From the NCBI RefSeq assembly GCF_000178955.2, contig NC_016631.1:2232001-2296000 (forward strand): a stretch of DNA of 64,000 bases, given 5' to 3'. The position numbers and the translations under genes were made by a program. Positions 1 through 9,643 of this stretch are shown here, piece by piece. This DNA is from Granulicella mallensis MP5ACTX8. GTDB lineage: Bacteria > Acidobacteriota > Terriglobia > Terriglobales > Acidobacteriaceae. Each line of letters begins with the position of its first letter. The stretch's first letter is position 1. The notes under the pieces are model-generated. The model was given only the letters and a program-made list of their open reading frames with translations. It had not been told where the DNA came from and did no database searches.

Positions 1-2000
1 ACAGCGTTACTTCCCGTGGTGATGTCGTAAAACAGGCAGGCATTTCCCGTTGCAGCCGTGGACGAGCTGCAGGCAGCCGCGTTGCCGCTGTTCGCGTACT
101 GGGTGGAGGCCAGCTTATACAGCACGTAATTCACGTTGCCCTGTTGCGAAGCTGTCTTCTGTTGTACGAGCGCCAGCATGCCGGCGAAGATCGGGCTGGC
201 GAAAGATGTTCCGCCCGCCCCTTCAAGCTCATTGTTCACATCGCAGGTTCCAGTGGAGGTGGCATCGGATTGGCAGTAAACATAGAGGCTGCCCCACAAT
301 CCGTTTCCGGCCATGAGCGAGACGTCCGGCAGGTCGCGGACACCATCGCCCGGAATGCCCATCACGCCGCTCTGCCAGGCTGGCTTTGGATAGCCACCGG
401 AACAAGGGGCTGTGGTGCTTGTGCCTACAATCGTGCAGTTGCTGGCACCGCCTGAACCGCCGATGGTGTCGAGGAAGGAATCGAACTCGTTGACATCGTT
501 GCAGACTGCTTCAGAGGTGGCATCGGTTCCTCCATTGGCCTGCAGGGCTGCCAGAACTTCAGGGCTCGCGCAGCTGTTATTCCAGGGCGACTCTGGAATA
601 TAGGACTTGGCCGATTGCAGGGTGTTTGGGGCATTGGTGGAGTTCCAATACTGGCTCGGATTATTGAAACTGGCTGGGAAGTCCGTGCCTCCTACAGCCA
701 CGTTATAAGGGGTGGAGGCGATGCCGCTTACGCTCAAGCCTTTTACGGCATATTCTTCACCATCGTCGCAGACGGACGATCCTGAATCGCCGGCGGCGGC
801 CAGTACGGTAATTCCCTGGGCGGCTGCCTGCTCCCAGATCAGGGAGTAGTACTGGTTGCCTGATGTTCCCAGATCCAATTCGCAGGCTCCATAGCTCACG
901 TTAAGAATCGAAGCCAGATTGTTGTTGATGATGTAAGCCGCTGCCCCATCAATACCGCCGGACATCGCGGTGTTTGCTGCTACGACCAGGTCGATGGTGG
1001 CGTTCCTGGCGACGGCTCCGGCCCATTCCACATCCAGGTCGGCTTCGGATTCAACACCTCCACCAAGGAGACCTGGATTGGGACCGTAATAGATAAGGTT
1101 GAGCTTTTTGGGTGGTAGGCCGAAGGTCGTTCTGAAGTAATCCACGTCGGCGGGATTGATATCCGACTCGCTGACGATGGCAATGGTCTGGTTCGTGCCA
1201 TCGATGCCTGCATTCCATAAAGGCAGCACGTTGTAGATGGTCGCGAGATCGTAAGGCCCGAGCGCCGTGAGATTTTGTCCCTGGCTTGTTGTTGTGAATT
1301 CCGGATGTACCTGCCGCGTTGTGACTGCCGGCTTCCAGCCGGACTTATCCCGCTTGATTAATTGCGATTGCGAGTGCATGGGATGCCGGGGGAAGTTATT
1401 CAACGAGGAGAAGCCGCTTACGACCGGTGCCAGCGCAGCGGGAATCTGCGGGTCGCTCGCGTTCGCCCAGTAAAGCTGGCCGTTGACTTTATAGCTATGG
1501 ATCTCCGTGTGAAACGCAGCCTTCAATTGGGCGTGTGTTCCTGAAAACATGATCAGGTTTCGGCCCGGCATGGGAGCTTCGACGGAGAAGCCGTAGCTCT
1601 CAAGCCATTGCGTAACCTTCTGGATGTCCTGCGGCGCGGCTCCGAACTGCTTGCCGAACTGTTCCGGTGTCAGCCACTTGTGATAGCTGGGCGACTTAGG
1701 ATTTTGCTGATCGTCTACCAGCTTCTTCAGGCTGGCCTGCGTGGCTTCGCTGCCTTTGAGCACAAGGATCGTCCGCCCCAGTTGAAGCGAATCTGACGCA
1801 GCGCCCTGATCGGCAGCCGGTTTAGCCAGGGGATGAAGACTGCCTTTCAGGGGAACGAGTTGGCTTTCATCGATTGCCTGAGTAATCAAAGGCGTCGCGA
1901 CGCTCGTTTGAACTGGAGTCTGGGCCAGACCCAGCGTTGCCGCATATCCCAATAAAAAGAGAGCAAAGAACCTGTGCCAGAAAGCCGGAAGAAGCCGCAT
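1..2000 (-). CDS. S53 family (sedolisin/kumamolisin-like) secreted serine-carboxyl peptidase, C-terminus cut by window edge
   Basis: The minus-strand frame from ATG at 2000 stays open to base 1, giving at least 666 residues with no stop. Residues 1-26 form a signal peptide ending in LGLAQ. A pro-kumamolisin activation domain covers about 35-190. The catalytic domain shows the S53 Glu-Asp pair in ESEADLDVEW (E about 316, D four residues later), the oxyanion Asp in AAAGDSGS (about 404) and the nucleophile Ser in GGTSFASP (about 599). S53 enzymes are acid-active endopeptidases made as zymogens and exported, so this one probably degrades protein outside the cell. The start is supported by GGAGAA about 9 nt upstream. 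It lies on the same strand as, and downstream of, the FG-GAP gene, with a strong hairpin between them, so it is probably transcribed separately. The calcium-binding C-terminal end is outside the window. Confidence 0.9.
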   Translation of the reverse strand, partial: MRLLPAFWHRFFALFLLGYAATLGLAQTPVQTSVATPLITQAIDESQLVPLKGSLHPLAKPAADQGAASDSLQLGRTILVLKGSEATQASLKKLVDDQQNPKSPSYHKWLTPEQFGKQFGAAPQDIQKVTQWLESYGFSVEAPMPGRNLIMFSGTHAQLKAAFHTEIHSYKVNGQLYWANASDPQIPAALAPVVSGFSSLNNFPRHPMHSQSQLIKRDKSGWKPAVTTRQVHPEFTTTSQGQNLTALGPYDLATIYNVLPLWNAGIDGTNQTIAIVSESDINPADVDYFRTTFGLPPKKLNLIYYGPNPGLLGGGVESEADLDVEWAGAVARNATIDLVVAANTAMSGGIDGAAAYIINNNLASILNVSYGACELDLGTSGNQYYSLIWEQAAAQGITVLAAAGDSGSSVCDDGEEYAVKGLSVSGIASTPYNVAVGGTDFPASFNNPSQYWNSTNAPNTLQSAKSYIPESPWNNSCASPEVLAALQANGGTDATSEAVCNDVNEFDSFLDTIGGSGGASNCTIVGTSTTAPCSGGYPKPAWQSGVMGIPGDGVRDLPDVSLMAGNGLWGSLYVYCQSDATSTGTCDVNNELEGAGGTSFASPIFAGMLALVQQKTASQQGNVNYVLYKLASTQYANSGNAAACSSSTAATGNACLFYDITTGSNA

Positions 2001-2066
2001 ACTCGTAATTCTCCGAAGATATTTGTGCTGATAAATCGTTTGAAGGAATGTCTGGGTATTACAAAC

Positions 2067-2099
2067 AGCGAGGCCTGAAGCCAGCTTCCAGGCCTCGCT
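2067..2099 (-). terminator. Hairpin terminator after the FG-GAP gene
   Basis: A perfect 11-bp inverted repeat (AGCGAGGCCTG at 2067-2077 and its complement at 2089-2099) encloses an 11-nt loop. It starts 9 bases past the FG-GAP stop codon. In the minus direction it is followed only by a weak T-rich run, so Rho-independent function is likely but not certain. Confidence 0.6.
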
Positions 2100-2107
2100 T
2101 GTACGCG

Positions 2108-5100
2108 CTACTGGGTTACGGTGAGAGCAATCGTTTGGGTCTGGGTGATCGATCCGGAGGTTGCTGTCACGGTAAGGGTTGAGGTCCCAGTGGGAGTGCC
2201 TGGATATTTGTCCGGGTTGCTGTTGCCACTGTTGCCCCCGTTGCCGGAGCAGCCGTTCAGCATTGCAATCGATCCAAGCGAAACCAGTGCGAGTGCGACG
2301 ATCGCAAGCTTGCCACGCCAGTGGCGTCGGCGCGGAACCAGGAAGAGCAGCAATCCAGCCAGACTGAGACCGCCTGTTCTTTCCATCCATGAACGGTTGC
2401 CGGCCTGGTACTGATTGTTCTGCGGGGTCGTCGCAAGAATGACCGAGACGTTGCCGGCCTGGTTAGCGCCCAGGGTCAGACTGGCTGGGCTGATCGTGCA
2501 GGCAGACGCGGTAGGCGCTCCTGAGCAGGTAAAGCTGACGACTCCGGTAAACGTGCCATTCGTCACCAGATTCAGTACCGCCGATCCGGTGGCTCCCTGC
2601 TGCAGGGTCATGCTGCTGGTGCTCGCTGTCAGCGAGAACATTGGAGCGCTGGGGGCTCCGACGTTCACCGTGGCGTTTGCAGTGGATGCGTTATGGAACT
2701 CATCGCCGGAGTAGCTCGCTGTCAGCTTATTGGTCCCGGCTATTAAGGCTATCGTGGTGAACGCTGCCGTGTTCCCGGATAGAGGGGCAGCGCCCAGCAC
2801 AGTTCCGTTGGCGGAGAATGAGACCGAGCCGGTAGCCGTGTAACCCGTAACTGGTCCGCTCAGCGTTGCTGTCAGCGTCACCGGAGCACCCTGCGCTGGG
2901 CTGCCTGGAGTCGCTGACAGCGCCAAAGCATTCGCACCCTGGTTTAGAAACTCAGCGGTGTTGAAGAGTCCAGTTACCAGCAGGTCATTGCCTCCGGTAT
3001 TGCCGAAGTTGCCGGTGAAGGTATACATGGAGTAGGGATCCTCGAACGACTCCGCCGAGTCCATCTCGGTGAGAACCGGGCCGAAGGATCCGTTCTGGTT
3101 CGGAAGAATCTGAACCAGCGGTACTGGAGGCGGTTGACTGAAGGGATTGCCGAGTCCGGCCGCGCTGTTGACGGTAGCCAGTGCAAGGTCGGGATAGCCG
3201 TCGCCGTTGAAGTCCGCATAGGAACCCCACAGCGCATAGAAGCCTGTATCGACCAGGGACGGCGTGCCGAAGATGAGGTACGTTTGCCCGTACTGAACCA
3301 CCTGGCCCTGAGACGGCAGCAACAGAACGCCCATGGAATTGAGAGCGGTTGTGAACGACCCAGGTACGTATTGCCCCTCCGTGGTCAGCGTAAGGTCCTG
3401 CTGGCCATCGTTGTTGAAGTCGCCGGGTATGATGTCCGAAACAATATAGCCCACAGCGTTTTCGGTCAGATTGGTCGTGTTGAAGGTGCCGCTGCCATCG
3501 GCGTTATTGGGGACTGCGTAGATAGCGTAGAAGGCGCTTGCGCCGGTCAGGAAGTTGCCGTTATCCATGTCGTCGGCGGCGAGATCGAGGTTTCCGGAAG
3601 CGCCGCTGAAGTTGATGAGCTTCACCATGTAGAGCGAGCCTCCGAGCGGTGTAAACGTCGCGGTGTTGAAGGTGCCGTCAGCCTTGCCCAGGAAGGTGAA
3701 GAAGCCCGAGGGCGTTGTACTTCCTCCGCAGGTGGAGTCGCCGGCATAGGCGATCACGATATCGGGAATACCGTCGCCATTGACGTCGCCGGTATCCCCA
3801 TATCCCAGAGAACAGCTGATGCTGGTGCCAAGATTGAGCGGAGTGGGCGTGCCGAAGCTACCGGAAGGACTGGCGGTTACGATGTCCATTCCTCCACCGG
3901 TCCCCAGCAGGAGACTGGTGCCGAGGGTGTTCTTGACCGTAAAGGGCTCGACGAACTCGAAGTTGATGTTCACGAGCGTGGCGGCTGGAACCACTGTTGC
4001 AAACGTAAAGTTGTTTACCTGATTGGAGCTGTTAGGATTGCCGTTGTTCAAGCCAACGACCAGGTCGGGATATCCGCTATTGGCTGCCAGGTTGGATAGA
4101 TCGAAAGCGATGACGTCCTGCAAACCGTCCTTATTGAAATCTCCGACAGCCTCAACCTGGATGTTGGAGCCAAGGGCAGAGTAGTTGGCGCCTCCATTGA
4201 AGCTGGCTCCTGAGACTGGCGGAGCGGCATAGAACTGTCCAGCGCTGCTCGCGCTAAACGCTCCCATGTTCTGGTAATAGCCGAGCTCGTTCAGGTAGGA
4301 GTCGGACCAGACGAAGGAGTTGAAGCCGCTGCCGTCAAAGTTGGCGGGCTGAGGCTGCTGATCGCCCCCAAGGCCGCCTACAACTTGTGTTGGTGCGCCA
4401 TAGGTGTGGTTCCCGGTACCAGGAAAGATAAGGGTTGAGCCTGCGGTGTAGACCAACAGATCCAGCACGCCGTCGTTGTTCATGTCGGCAAGATTCAGGA
4501 GCGCTTCGTTGGGTATGGGGAACGAGGGAGTGGTTCCGCCCGATGGCGGATTGTTCTGATTTGCGCCAACCAGAATCTTGGGCGCAGGCAGGGTGAAGCT
4601 TCCGGTGTTCGGCTGATACGTGCTGTCATACACCGTGCCGTCGCCCGTCATAAAGACGATGTCTGTTACCGGGGCACCCGCGCTGATGCTGGGAGCGGGT
4701 TGTCCGGGCTTCGGCGCAGTTACCGGGACACTCAGGTTCGTGGCATAGAGAGAGCCGAACGATAGGGCCAGGGGAGAATCGGTGATGGTAGGCCCGGCAG
4801 GTTCAACGGGGGTGCTGAAGGTGCCATCCGCTTTGCTGGAGAGACAAATCAAGGTCTCTCCCGTGTTGGCCTTATTGGCAACTCCCATATCTGCCAGAAG
4901 GAAGACGATCCCGGAAGTGGTTGAGCCATCGTTGCTGAGGACGGCCGCCTGTGCGGGCGAAACGGTGTAGTAATCGTTGAACGTTACATTGTTTTCTTGT
5001 TTGGAGGGCAGCACAGTCAAATTGCCTTTGCCGTCATTCAGAAATGTTTGGAGCGTGAATGTGCTGTGAAAAGTGTTGTAATCCAGATTCGAGGTGAGGG

Positions 5101-5911
5101 CCACCACATCAGGTTTACCGTCGTTATTGAAGTCGCCCACCAGGATGAATCCGCCATAGAAAAATCCCGCGCCGTTCGCCGGCGCGACAGGATAGATCAC
5201 AACCTTGGCGAAGGTGCCGTCCCCTTTGCCCATCCAGACGAGGATGTTGTTGTTTCCGTAGTCCATGCCGACGAGATCCAGGTTGCCGTCACCGTTCATA
5301 TCCGCGGCATACGCCGTAGTGAGGAACGGTTGTATGGAAGTTGCACTGGTATCGGGGGGCAGGGGAGTGATATTCGCAAGATTCTGCAGGGAGCCGGGAT
5401 TCAGGATGATGCTGATGCTCCCGTCGTTCTGGATGGCGGCAACGTCAGGTTTGCCGTCGTTATTGAAGTCGCCGGTGACAGTGACGTACAGGGTGGAAGT
5501 ATCCGAGCTGTTGGGAACGAGAAACGGAGCTGCCACGAAGGTCGGGAAGTTCGGGGTGTTACCGATTACGCTCGCCGCACCGGCTGCGTTCGCCTTCATG
5601 GAAAGAGCTTTGCCGGTTGCGCCTGTCGTACTGACTGGCTTCAGCATCTGCGCGAGGGTCGGTGCTAGCTGACGGTCGAATGGCGTCTTCAGTTTCGGAT
5701 TAAGCTGCCGGGCGGCAGACTGGGCGTGTTGAATCGGCGTTGGCCGGGCGTTGCTCCCCTGCTTTGTCATGAAGGGATTGCTCGGCGCAACTCTGGGGGA
5801 GGCAGGCGCACTCCCTTGAACATTCTGGGCCATCGCCCTGGCGGCGACGGAGGCGAACACTGCAAACAGTGCAAACGTAGAAACCAGCCGAGCAAGAGGC
5901 GTCGTTCTCAT
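2108..5911 (-). CDS. Large secreted FG-GAP/VCBS repeat protein with Ig-like domain and C-terminal membrane anchor
   Basis: A 1267-residue protein. ATG at 5911 is preferred over the upstream in-frame codon at 5995 because AAGGAG lies about 5 nt before it and translation then begins with a clean signal peptide (MRTTPLARLVSTF... cleavage near AMA-Q). Many FG-GAP/VCBS calcium-loop motifs are spread over the protein (GDFNNDGKPDV, ADMNGDGNLDL, GDFNKDGLQDV, GDVNGDGIPDI, GDFNNDGQQDL, ADFNGDGYPDL), which predicts a beta-propeller or stacked repeat surface. Near residue 1020 a Big_3-type Ig-like domain follows. The C-terminus has two hydrophobic stretches separated by a basic RRRHWRGK, then a Gly/Asn-rich tail and a last Thr/Ser-rich beta segment. 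Proteins of this type in Acidobacteria are exported and of unknown substrate; cell-surface adhesion or polymer binding is a guess. Confidence 0.8.
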   Translation of the reverse strand: MRTTPLARLVSTFALFAVFASVAARAMAQNVQGSAPASPRVAPSNPFMTKQGSNARPTPIQHAQSAARQLNPKLKTPFDRQLAPTLAQMLKPVSTTGATGKALSMKANAAGAASVIGNTPNFPTFVAAPFLVPNSSDTSTLYVTVTGDFNNDGKPDVAAIQNDGSISIILNPGSLQNLANITPLPPDTSATSIQPFLTTAYAADMNGDGNLDLVGMDYGNNNILVWMGKGDGTFAKVVIYPVAPANGAGFFYGGFILVGDFNNDGKPDVVALTSNLDYNTFHSTFTLQTFLNDGKGNLTVLPSKQENNVTFNDYYTVSPAQAAVLSNDGSTTSGIVFLLADMGVANKANTGETLICLSSKADGTFSTPVEPAGPTITDSPLALSFGSLYATNLSVPVTAPKPGQPAPSISAGAPVTDIVFMTGDGTVYDSTYQPNTGSFTLPAPKILVGANQNNPPSGGTTPSFPIPNEALLNLADMNNDGVLDLLVYTAGSTLIFPGTGNHTYGAPTQVVGGLGGDQQPQPANFDGSGFNSFVWSDSYLNELGYYQNMGAFSASSAGQFYAAPPVSGASFNGGANYSALGSNIQVEAVGDFNKDGLQDVIAFDLSNLAANSGYPDLVVGLNNGNPNSSNQVNNFTFATVVPAATLVNINFEFVEPFTVKNTLGTSLLLGTGGGMDIVTASPSGSFGTPTPLNLGTSISCSLGYGDTGDVNGDGIPDIVIAYAGDSTCGGSTTPSGFFTFLGKADGTFNTATFTPLGGSLYMVKLINFSGASGNLDLAADDMDNGNFLTGASAFYAIYAVPNNADGSGTFNTTNLTENAVGYIVSDIIPGDFNNDGQQDLTLTTEGQYVPGSFTTALNSMGVLLLPSQGQVVQYGQTYLIFGTPSLVDTGFYALWGSYADFNGDGYPDLALATVNSAAGLGNPFSQPPPVPLVQILPNQNGSFGPVLTEMDSAESFEDPYSMYTFTGNFGNTGGNDLLVTGLFNTAEFLNQGANALALSATPGSPAQGAPVTLTATLSGPVTGYTATGSVSFSANGTVLGAAPLSGNTAAFTTIALIAGTNKLTASYSGDEFHNASTANATVNVGAPSAPMFSLTASTSSMTLQQGATGSAVLNLVTNGTFTGVVSFTCSGAPTASACTISPASLTLGANQAGNVSVILATTPQNNQYQAGNRSWMERTGGLSLAGLLLFLVPRRRHWRGKLAIVALALVSLGSIAMLNGCSGNGGNSGNSNPDKYPGTPTGTSTLTVTATSGSITQTQTIALTVTQ

Positions 5912-6199
5912 GGAGCTCCTTAAAACAGAAATGGAGTGCAATCTGGATCGCGAGCGACAGACCGGAGAGGGATACCAGATGACCTGTTCACTCATGAAGT
6001 TTCTGCGAGAGTCTTAGAAACACCGCATCAGGGAGGCCTTGTCAAGAAAACTTAAATTAACTCTCCTTTAACTGCCATTACCCGCTCAATCATGTTTGAA
6101 ATGAGGTGGTTAGCTTTCGGCGTCCGCCTTGAATCGAGAGGCTTCAGAGCGGCCTCGAAGGGCGGTTCGCCGGGATCAAGCTACAATTTTCATGAAAAG
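5912..6199. promoter_or_regulatory. Divergent intergenic region between FG-GAP gene and winged-helix/TPR regulator
   Basis: These 288 bases separate two divergently read starts. An A/T-rich patch lies near 6045-6075, and no other ORF with coding character is seen. Promoters for both genes should be here; I could not define convincing -35/-10 pairs by eye. Confidence 0.4.
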
Positions 6200-8539
6200 A
6201 TGTCTGATCCCTCTGTTTCTGAAGACCCACCCCTACATGACGCCTACCGGTTCGACCACTTCGAGGTTCGGGTCCTGTCGGAGACGCTCCTGTGCGATAA
6301 CGAGAGGGTCAAAATTCAGGCTTTGCCCTTCCGTCTGCTACTCGTGCTGCTCGAAAATGCGGGCAACGTAGTCACCATCGAGGAGCTGGGACGCCGCCTG
6401 GGCGGACCCATGTACCAGGTAGAACTGGGCAGTCTCCGGGTCGCAGCCACCAAGCTGCGCGAGGCGCTCGGGGACAATGCCATGGCTCCCCGTTTCGTTA
6501 AGACCATCTCCGGCCAGGGGTACAAGTTCATCGCCAACGTAACGCCGGTGGACGATCGTTCCACCGAGCTGTCGCTGGAATTCGTCCCCAACCCTGCGCT
6601 GCCGGCAATCGAATCTTTCTCAGTCAGGCGTATCTCCAGCAAGACCGTCATGGTTCTGCTGGTGGCAGGTGCTGTTTCGATGATCGCCGTTATGGCAGGC
6701 TTCCTAATCTATAGAGAGAGCCACATCGCCCTGGCTGGCGAGCACGACCTGATCGTGCTGGGCGGCTTCACCAACAGCAGCGGCGATCATGATATGGATG
6801 GGACCCTGTCCTCCGCCTTCCGGGTGAAGCTGCAGGAATCGCCCTATCTGAATCTGGTTTCAGATCGAAAGTTTCGAACTTTGGTGAAAGATCCCGAAGT
6901 AGCTACGCTGAACGACGAGTTGAATGCATGCCGCACTTTGCGCGGACAGATCCTGCTCAGGGGGCAGCTTGCTTCCCGGAACCCTGGGAATGAGGTGGCG
7001 TTGACGGCATGGGCCTGCTCGAGCGGCCGGAAGCTGACGACGCAGAAAAGTGTGGCCTCTACAAAGGCAGACATTCTGCCAGCCCTGAACGTTGCCACGG
7101 AACAGATGCGTCGCCGTCTGGGCGAACCGGATAACTCTTTGCAGCGATTCAATGTTCCACTCAATCAGGCCACAACGAGTTCCCTGGTTGCCCTTAGAGC
7201 TTTCACACAGGGGGAAGATAAGCGAGCGCAAGGTTTGGAATCCGATTCGATCTCGGACTATAAACTTGCTGCCGACCTCGATCCCCAGTTCGCCCTGGCC
7301 TATGCCCGGCTTGGCGCTATCTACTTCAATGCCGGTGAGTATGTGTTGAGCCGACAGTATTTTCAAAAGGCTTTCGATCTCCGCGCACGCACGACTGACC
7401 GGGAACGGCTCTACATCACCGCAAACTACTATGGGTTCGCGACAGGCGAAGTGTCGCGCGCAACGGAAGCCTATGAACTCTGGCGGAAGGTCTATCCACA
7501 GGACATGGCGCCAGTAAATAATCTGGCCATCGAGTACCTGCTGATTGGGCAACCGGAGAAGGCGGTAGAGCTGGCGCGAACGGCAGGCCAGTTGGACACG
7601 ACGATCGACCTGGCCAACGCTACATGGACTCAGGCCTATCTCGAGGTGGGAGACTACGCCTCTTTGAACGCCCTTTGTAAGAGTTCACTGGGAGAGGAGA
7701 GCAACACTACCGTATTTCACGTGCTTTGCTTTCAGGGGGCCTTTGCCCAAAACGACGAGGCAGGCATGCAGCATCAGCTGCAATGGGCTCGCGGGAAGTC
7801 ACAAGAGACTTTGTTGCTTCAGGAAGCCGCCAATGTTGCCGTGTCCAGGGGGAAAGCTGCCGAGGCATGGAGGCTCTTTGACCAGGCAAAGGAGAGTGCC
7901 CTTCAAAACAATCTCGTCGAATTCGCAGCGGGCACCACACTTAACAAGGCTACTTCCAAGGCGGACGTGGGTTATCCCGGCGAGGCCCGGCACGACATCG
8001 AAGACGCTCTGAAGTTAGCTCCGAACGGCCCACAGACACAGGGTTTCGCGGCGCTAGCCCTGGCTCGTGCTGGAGAGACCGCTCTCGCGCAGGCGGAAGC
8101 CGGCAAGGCGGCTGCACAATCTCCGCTGGACACCATTCTAAATTCGTCCATCCTGGCCTCGGTACGTGCGGCGATCCATTTGCAAAAGCATGAGCCGGAA
8201 GAAGCCGTGCGGTCTTTGGACGTAAGCCGTGTTTATGATTTCAATGAATTCATGCAGCTTGCACCCTCCTACTATCGAGGGTTGGCGTATCTCCAGATGA
8301 AGCAGCCGAAAGAGGCTGCCGCCGAGTTTCAGCGGGTGATCGATCACCGCATCATCGCGCCCGATTCTCTTTACGTAGAGCTTTCGACTCTGGAACTTGG
8401 ACACTCTTTGCAGCTTATCGGGGATACCTCTCACGCGCGGCTCGAGTACGAGCAGCTCGAAGAAGTATGGCGGGATGCAGATACTGACTTTCCACCTCTC
8501 CGGCAAATGCACCGGTATGAGCAGCAACTTCCTCGATGA
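6200..8539 (+). CDS. Membrane-anchored winged-helix (OmpR/CadC-type) regulator with C-terminal TPR repeats
   Basis: About 779 residues from ATG at 6200 (MSDPSVSEDPP). The frame is open further upstream to 6092 but that stretch has no family-like sequence. Residues about 12-110 form a Trans_reg_C winged helix (YRFDHFEVRV... VTIEELGRRL... GQGYKFIANV). One membrane segment lies near 148-171 (KTVMVLLVAGAVSMIAVMAG). The remaining 600 residues are extracytoplasmic and rich in TPR-like units (AYARLGAIYFNAGEYVLSRQYF; GLAYLQMKQPKEAAAEFQ). This is the CadC/ToxR layout: DNA-binding domain inside, sensory part outside. Many Acidobacteria carry several paralogues. Its target is not visible; the divergent FG-GAP gene is the nearest candidate. 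No histidine kinase partner is adjacent. Confidence 0.85.
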   Translation: MSDPSVSEDPPLHDAYRFDHFEVRVLSETLLCDNERVKIQALPFRLLLVLLENAGNVVTIEELGRRLGGPMYQVELGSLRVAATKLREALGDNAMAPRFVKTISGQGYKFIANVTPVDDRSTELSLEFVPNPALPAIESFSVRRISSKTVMVLLVAGAVSMIAVMAGFLIYRESHIALAGEHDLIVLGGFTNSSGDHDMDGTLSSAFRVKLQESPYLNLVSDRKFRTLVKDPEVATLNDELNACRTLRGQILLRGQLASRNPGNEVALTAWACSSGRKLTTQKSVASTKADILPALNVATEQMRRRLGEPDNSLQRFNVPLNQATTSSLVALRAFTQGEDKRAQGLESDSISDYKLAADLDPQFALAYARLGAIYFNAGEYVLSRQYFQKAFDLRARTTDRERLYITANYYGFATGEVSRATEAYELWRKVYPQDMAPVNNLAIEYLLIGQPEKAVELARTAGQLDTTIDLANATWTQAYLEVGDYASLNALCKSSLGEESNTTVFHVLCFQGAFAQNDEAGMQHQLQWARGKSQETLLLQEAANVAVSRGKAAEAWRLFDQAKESALQNNLVEFAAGTTLNKATSKADVGYPGEARHDIEDALKLAPNGPQTQGFAALALARAGETALAQAEAGKAAAQSPLDTILNSSILASVRAAIHLQKHEPEEAVRSLDVSRVYDFNEFMQLAPSYYRGLAYLQMKQPKEAAAEFQRVIDHRIIAPDSLYVELSTLELGHSLQLIGDTSHARLEYEQLEEVWRDADTDFPPLRQMHRYEQQLPR

Positions 8540-8743
8540 TCTTTGGACAGCGAAACTAAAGCAGGCTGTTTGTTGAGGAGTCCTTCATTTTCAAAGGTGC
8601 TAAAAGGATTGATCTCGACCCTGTGTTTGTGGGGAACCTCACATCTCTCAGTTGAGTGTAAGACCTACATCTTGTCGGCAATTTCCAACTAACAGTCCCA
8701 GAACCAATCAACAAGCAAGTCTCTTCGACCCGCAGTAGGCGCG

Positions 8744-8833
8744 TCAGAAATGTTGCTTTCCGTTCAGGACCTTGGACACCGTCACCACGGATACTCCAAC
8801 GGCTGCGGCGATGTCTTTCATCTTTGGCGGCAT
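8744..8833 (-). pseudogene. LacI-family regulator remnant (N-terminal HTH only)
   Basis: ATG at 8833 opens a 29-codon frame starting MPPKMKDIAAAVGVSVVTVS and continuing KVLNGKQHF before a stop at 8744. This is the signature LacI helix-turn-helix plus hinge start (DIA..VGVS..TVSKVLNG). The rest of the roughly 340-residue protein (periplasmic-binding-protein-like sensor) is absent. It is too short to be a working repressor and lies beside another gene fragment, so it is a truncated pseudogene. Confidence 0.75.
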
Positions 8834-8848
8834 AGTCTAGGGTGCAGT

Positions 8849-8989
8849 TTACCGCAGGTATTCTTTGGCTGACACGAGGTCCCCGAGTTCAAGGCCAACT
8901 AACTGATTGAGCGGCTTCTGCCCGAGCAGATGAAGAAGCGTATGTTCGCCGACGAATCCGCTTGCGCCGGTCACTAGAATGTTGCCCAC
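8849..8989 (-). pseudogene. NAD(P)-dependent epimerase/reductase remnant (Rossmann N-terminus only)
   Basis: A 46-residue minus-strand reading frame contains NILVTGASGFVGEHTLLHLL, the canonical glycine-rich NAD(P)-binding motif (TGxxGxxG) of extended short-chain dehydrogenases and sugar epimerases, then stops at 8849. The remaining roughly 270 residues, including the YxxxK catalytic motif, are missing. The possible GTG start at 8989 has no clear Shine-Dalgarno. It lies just upstream (in minus orientation) of the LacI fragment. Confidence 0.65.
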
Positions 8990-9292
8990 TATTGGATTTT
9001 TTTGCCCTTCGGAAGAACTTACGTTCCATAACTAACGGTTCAGATATGAAGAGTGTCGTGGCAGATTCAAGCGCTGCCTTCTAGGAGCGAAGGTTACGAG
9101 GATCAAATGAAATATCTGAAAATTCCAGTAGTTTCGTCAGTGTTTGGAGGAGCAGTTCCAAGCCAACAGAAATCGCAGAACACGCTGCTTCTATGGGGAA
9201 CGGCTGGTTTGATAAGCCGCAAGTCTAACGTCTTCACATTGCATAGCGCAGACTTGTCCCAGACGCCGAACCATTGTTAACCTCTCCCGTTT

Positions 9293-9586
9293 TTGCTAGG
9301 AAGCGATGCACGAGATGGCTCCTTCAGCCCCATGGGTGCCTTCTTCACCGAGCTCTTTCCCACTGCCATCCGAGGCTCCGCGCAGGGCTTCTCCTACAAT
9401 CTTGGCCGCGGTGTAGGCGCCTTATTCCCCGCGCTGGTCGGCTTCTTCGCCATCCACATGCGTCTGGGCCATGCCATCGCCCTGTTCGCAGTCTCTGCCT
9501 ACCTGCTCATGACTCTCGGGGTTCTCTTATTGCCGGAGACCTGTGGCGTGGAGTTGGAAGAGAACGAGAAGAGTGCGATTGTCTAA
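9293..9586 (+). pseudogene. MFS transporter remnant (C-terminal two to three helices)
   Basis: The 97-codon frame carries MGAFFTELFPTAIRGSAQGF, the start of a late transmembrane helix typical of aromatic-acid/sugar symporters of the major facilitator superfamily, followed by GRGVGALFPALVGFFA and a last helix ending LLPETCGVELEENEK. PET near the C-terminus is typical for this family. About 300 upstream residues are missing and the preceding DNA is non-coding, so the gene is 5'-truncated. Confidence 0.7.
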
Positions 9587-9643
9587 ATAAAAGGTTAAGT
9601 CATAAAGTTGCATTAGACGCATTTAAGGATCTGAGGACGATCT

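Larger units (their letters stand above)
8540..9292. other. Non-coding/decayed stretch holding gene remnants
   Basis: Apart from the LacI and epimerase remnants annotated separately, I see no gene here. A 75-codon plus-strand ORF at 9053-9280 has no recognisable domain and overlaps no conserved context. Confidence 0.5.

Noticed and set aside
3134-4099. 321-codon plus-strand ORF
   Set aside because: Antisense to the FG-GAP protein; content mirrors its repeats.
9053-9280. 75-codon plus-strand ORF upstream of the MFS remnant
   Set aside because: No recognisable domain and no plausible start signal.
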